Made by a program: the position numbers and the translations under genes. Below are positions 61,283 to 64,000 of a DNA stretch of 64,000 bases, piece by piece. Source of the DNA: an uncultured Paracoccaceae bacterium. Its GTDB lineage: Bacteria; Pseudomonadota; Alphaproteobacteria; Rhodobacterales; Rhodobacteraceae. How positions within the stretch are numbered: the stretch's first letter is position 1; every line of letters starts with the position of its first letter. The notes below the pieces were generated by a model. The model saw only the letters and a program-made list of their open reading frames with translations. It was not told the DNA's origin and did not search any database. The stretch is from contig CALMJS010000014.1 of assembly GCA_937864535.1 (NCBI GenBank), positions 124,001 to 188,000 of the forward strand. Direction: 5' to 3'.

Positions 61283-62728
61283 ATGATAGACTTGCGCCCT
61301 GTTGGATATGTGATCGGTTTGCTGACCGCTGTCGTCGGGGCGGCGATGACCGTCCCCATGGTATTCGACTATCTCCACGACGACCGGGAGTGGGAAACCT
61401 TTCTGAAATCAATGGTCTTGACCGTGATTTCGGGGGCCAGCATGGCGGTTGCCTGTTCCGGAAATCACGGGTCGATGAACATTCGGCAGGCGTTTATCCT
61501 GACCACAGGTGTCTGGATTGCCCTGCCGTTTTTCGGGGCTGTTCCGTTCATGCTGGGAGAAACCCAGTTGCGGCTGGTCGATGCGATTTTTGAATCGATG
61601 TCCGGCATGACGACAACCGGGGCGACAGCCATCGAAGGTCTGGAGCTGCATTCCTACGGCATTCATATCTGGCGCGGTGTTCTGCAATGGCTGGGCGGTC
61701 TGGGGATCGTGATCGTGGCGATGATTTTCCTGCCGGTCATGAAGGTCGGCGGCATGCAGTTTTTCCAGTCCGAAGGCTTTGATACACTGGGCAAGGCCCT
61801 GCCGCGCGCACTGGACATCGCAAAGGGTTTGCTGGGGGTCTACGTGGTGCTGACCGCCGTCTGCATGATCAGCTATATCGCGACTGGCATGCCGGGGATC
61901 GAGGCCTTTGTTCACGCGATGACGACCATCGCCACAGGCGGGTTTTCTACCACAGATGCGTCCTTTGCGGCCTATCCCGGCGCACCGCAGTATGTGGCCT
62001 CTTTGTTCATGTTTCTGGCCTCGCTGCCGCTGTTCCGGTTTTTTCAACTGGCATCGGGTTCCGCGCAGCCGCTGTTTCGCGATGTGCAGGCGCGGGGCTA
62101 TCTGACCTTTACCTTGGCAGCGATCCTGTTGGTCTTGGCCTATCGCGGGGTCACGACCCAGAGTTTTGACGAAACTTTGGTCCGGACAACGATTTTCAAC
62201 GTCATCTCGATTTTCTCGGGCACCGGATTTGGCGAGGGCGATCTGGTCGGTTGGGGACCGTTTGCCTTTACCGTCCTGATCATCGTGGGCTGTATCGGCG
62301 GCTGTTCCGGCTCGACCGCCTGTTCGATCAAGGTCTTCCGGTTCCAAATCCTGTTCCGCGCGATCTGGGCGCAGATTCAGCGCCTGCATAGTCCCAGCCG
62401 GGTGATATCGGTGCGCTATGACGGCCGCGCCGTTTCGGGTGAGGTCATGAATTCGATCATGCTCTTGTTCACCTGCTTTTTGATGACCCTTGGCCTGATG
62501 ATCGGCCTGCTCACGATCATTGGTCTGAGTTTCGAGGCCGCGATCACCGGCGCTTGGACCTCGATTTTCAACATCGGCCCGATCTGGGGCTCCGAACTGG
62601 GTCCTACGGGGGCAGTGACGCCTTTGCCGGATGCGGCGAAATGGGTGTTGATCGGCGGCATGTTGCTGGGGCGGCTAGAGATCGTGTCGGTCTATGTGCT
62701 GATCCTGCCGCGGTTCTGGCGCAACTGA
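61283..62728 (+). CDS. trkH: Trk-type potassium uptake protein TrkH
   Basis: This 481-residue membrane protein has the repeated pore loops of TrkH/KtrB: TTTGATAIEG, ATGGFSTTD, SGTGFGEGD and GPTGAVTPL, each with the filter glycine. Around ten hydrophobic segments surround them. TrkH works with TrkA to take up potassium. ATG 61283 is chosen over the frame opening at 61247. trkA is not in the window. Confidence 0.94.
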   Translation: MIDLRPVGYVIGLLTAVVGAAMTVPMVFDYLHDDREWETFLKSMVLTVISGASMAVACSGNHGSMNIRQAFILTTGVWIALPFFGAVPFMLGETQLRLVDAIFESMSGMTTTGATAIEGLELHSYGIHIWRGVLQWLGGLGIVIVAMIFLPVMKVGGMQFFQSEGFDTLGKALPRALDIAKGLLGVYVVLTAVCMISYIATGMPGIEAFVHAMTTIATGGFSTTDASFAAYPGAPQYVASLFMFLASLPLFRFFQLASGSAQPLFRDVQARGYLTFTLAAILLVLAYRGVTTQSFDETLVRTTIFNVISIFSGTGFGEGDLVGWGPFAFTVLIIVGCIGGCSGSTACSIKVFRFQILFRAIWAQIQRLHSPSRVISVRYDGRAVSGEVMNSIMLLFTCFLMTLGLMIGLLTIIGLSFEAAITGAWTSIFNIGPIWGSELGPTGAVTPLPDAAKWVLIGGMLLGRLEIVSVYVLILPRFWRN

Positions 62729-62775
62729 GCCTTTACCGTCAGGGCCCCGCATCATCTGCAGGGCCCGTCCGTGTC

Positions 62776-64000
62776 TTACCAGCAGCTGACCAGAGCGGTG
62801 ACATCCGCCGCGCGGCGCGTCAGGGTTTCGGGGGCCATATAGGTGTCGCCCGATGTCATGGCCGGGGTCACGCCAGCTTGGCCCAAGGCGTTCAGGATCA
62901 GGGCGTTATCCGCCGCGAGGCTGACCTCTGGCGGCAGGATCTGCCCGCTGGCCGGTGTGGTGGGAACGATCATCCCGATCACCGATCCGCCTGCATCATA
63001 GAGCGGCCCGCCAATATCGCCGTCCTCGATCCGCATCGTCAGGCGATAGACATCTGGATTGCCGTCCAATCCCTGCAGGTCGGCCAAGGTGCCCATTGTC
63101 AACGTCGGCAGGGTCAGCGCGCCGCCGTAGGGATAGCCGGACGCCGTGACGCCGGACTGTAGACGCGGTGCATTCGTCTGGAAATCCACAACGCCGAGGG
63201 GCGAGAGGGGCGCATTCGGTTTGATCACCGCAACGACCTTATCGGAATAGCTGATCGTCGCGTCAAAGGTATCGTTGATCGTCACCCGTCGGCAGTCTGC
63301 CACCGTGGCGGCAGCCGTGACCACAGTCCCGCTCTGATCGACAAAGAACCCGGCGCGGGCGGCCTTGGGTTTGCGGATCTCCAGTCCCGACACCAGATCA
63401 ATCGACTGATCCCGACCTTCGGGCATCGCGGCGGAATCCAGCACCCCGTCAATCCTAGCAAAGCTGGCCTGCATGCTGGCGAGCACGCGGCTACGCCGCT
63501 CCTCGTCGCCGGTTGGCCAGATCAGGGCAAAGCCCTTAATCTCGCCGTCAACGACAGAGGCCTGAACGACGGTGTGGATCGTGTCGTTAACGCCTTCGAT
63601 CGAAATCCGGTCGCCCGATTTGCTGCGCGGTCCGTTCAGCGGCACAACAGAGAGGGTTTGCAGGATTTCATAGAGCCCGTAGAGCCGTGTTCTGTCGCCG
63701 CTCTGCGAGATCAGCAGAACCTGAACACCCGAGCCATCCTTTTCGCCGTAGGTGGCAAAAGGAGAATCGTAGCCACTGAATGCGACCAGCCCGGCGGGAA
63801 TTTCCACCTCGATCCCGGCGGTTTCATCGCGGATCAGGGTCATATCGGTGCCAGCCAGAATGGCGTTATAGGCCCCCAGCAGCAGGTCACGCTGCGCGGT
63901 GGTCAGAACGCCAGTGACCTCGAACCCGTTGTCCTGCTGCCACGCGGCCATAGAGGCGCGGGTGCCACGGCCAAACGATCCGTCGATGGTGGAGTTGTAA
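62776..64000 (-). CDS. Trypsin-fold pseudoprotease with peptidoglycan-binding domain, 5'-truncated
   Basis: The frame is open to the window edge, so the N-terminus is missing (at least 407 residues are here). The part at 63870-63999 (STIDGSFGRGTRASMAAWQQDNGFEVTG) is a peptidoglycan-binding-1 repeat. The last 190 residues have the fold pattern of trypsin-like serine proteases, with VVTAAATVADC in place of the catalytic histidine box and GDIGGPLYDAGG in place of GDSGGPL. Histidine is replaced by Ala and serine by Ile, so it is not expected to be a protease. Binding or scaffold function at the cell wall is inferred. Confidence 0.85.
   Translation of the reverse strand, partial: YNSTIDGSFGRGTRASMAAWQQDNGFEVTGVLTTAQRDLLLGAYNAILAGTDMTLIRDETAGIEVEIPAGLVAFSGYDSPFATYGEKDGSGVQVLLISQSGDRTRLYGLYEILQTLSVVPLNGPRSKSGDRISIEGVNDTIHTVVQASVVDGEIKGFALIWPTGDEERRSRVLASMQASFARIDGVLDSAAMPEGRDQSIDLVSGLEIRKPKAARAGFFVDQSGTVVTAAATVADCRRVTINDTFDATISYSDKVVAVIKPNAPLSPLGVVDFQTNAPRLQSGVTASGYPYGGALTLPTLTMGTLADLQGLDGNPDVYRLTMRIEDGDIGGPLYDAGGSVIGMIVPTTPASGQILPPEVSLAADNALILNALGQAGVTPAMTSGDTYMAPETLTRRAADVTALVSCW

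Noticed and set aside
62742-62766. Terminator after trkH from the GGGCCC repeats
   Set aside because: The two GGGCCC words are self-complementary and can pair, but only for 6 bp and without a T-run, so the evidence is too weak for a feature.

Overview
This window is a GC-rich chromosomal segment from an alphaproteobacterium, most likely a member of the Rhodobacteraceae (Roseobacter/Rhodobacter group). Three things point there: the housekeeping genes (gcvP, recJ, hom, glpX, dnaG, rpoD, nrdR-ribD, ribE-ribB-ribH-nusB, rpoH, purD, carD, fdxA, ftsY), the GTTC-N7-GTTC type SOS box before mmcB, and a tRNA-His with A73 and no encoded G-1. About seventy protein genes fill both strands, with short gaps, many 1-4 bp stop/start overlaps and several convergent overlaps. 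There is no rRNA, CRISPR array, phage or transposase. The one compositional outlier is a small AT-rich membrane-protein gene just after rpoD.

Layout. 1-4.5 kb: the 3' end of glycine decarboxylase (gcvP), then a carboxyspermidine-type polyamine pair (nspC-like decarboxylase and dehydrogenase). 4.5-7 kb: an overlapping ROK kinase-nagA-thioesterase operon and tRNA-Glu. 7-12 kb: recJ, then a TadG/TadE/TadE-like set of envelope proteins. 12-16.7 kb: a membrane protein, pirin, a TetR regulator, a small lipoprotein, homoserine dehydrogenase and class II fructose-1,6-bisphosphatase. 16.7-24.4 kb: dnaG, rpoD, the AT-rich gene, a TPR-sulfotransferase and a divergent quinone-reductase/HxlR pair. 24.4-34.4 kb: a riboflavin locus (nrdR-ribD, then ribE-unknown-ribB-ribH-nusB) split by an opposite-strand kpsS-export lipoprotein-kpsC capsule cluster.

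34.4-43.8 kb: small membrane proteins, a candidate structured RNA, SOS-controlled mmcB, tRNA-His, a head-to-head pair including an RluA-family pseudouridine synthase, rpoH, an oxidoreductase, a KpsC/KpsS-like orphan, a dipeptidase and xseA. 43.8-53.4 kb: purD, carD, fdxA, an S4-domain gene coupled to an SUV3-like helicase, a TPR protein, SCP2, a lysophospholipase-like hydrolase and an M3 oligoendopeptidase. 53.4-64 kb: a secreted protein, an AlkB-like hydroxylase, ftsY, an EamA transporter, a YciB protein, a Dabb protein and GST, metZ, folE2, trkH and a 5'-truncated trypsin-fold protein that lacks its catalytic residues.

I did not find one large new multi-gene system. The most interesting signals are small ones: leader hairpins that would hide ribosome binding sites (nspC, the oxidoreductase after rpoH, hxlR), a repeat family with compensatory changes in its stems, a probable leaderless SOS promoter, two gene pairs whose start codons overlap in CATG, a RibB protein whose RibA half has lost its zinc ligands, a pseudoprotease, and a structured intergenic RNA candidate. 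All coordinates, starts and motifs were read by eye, and no database search was run.
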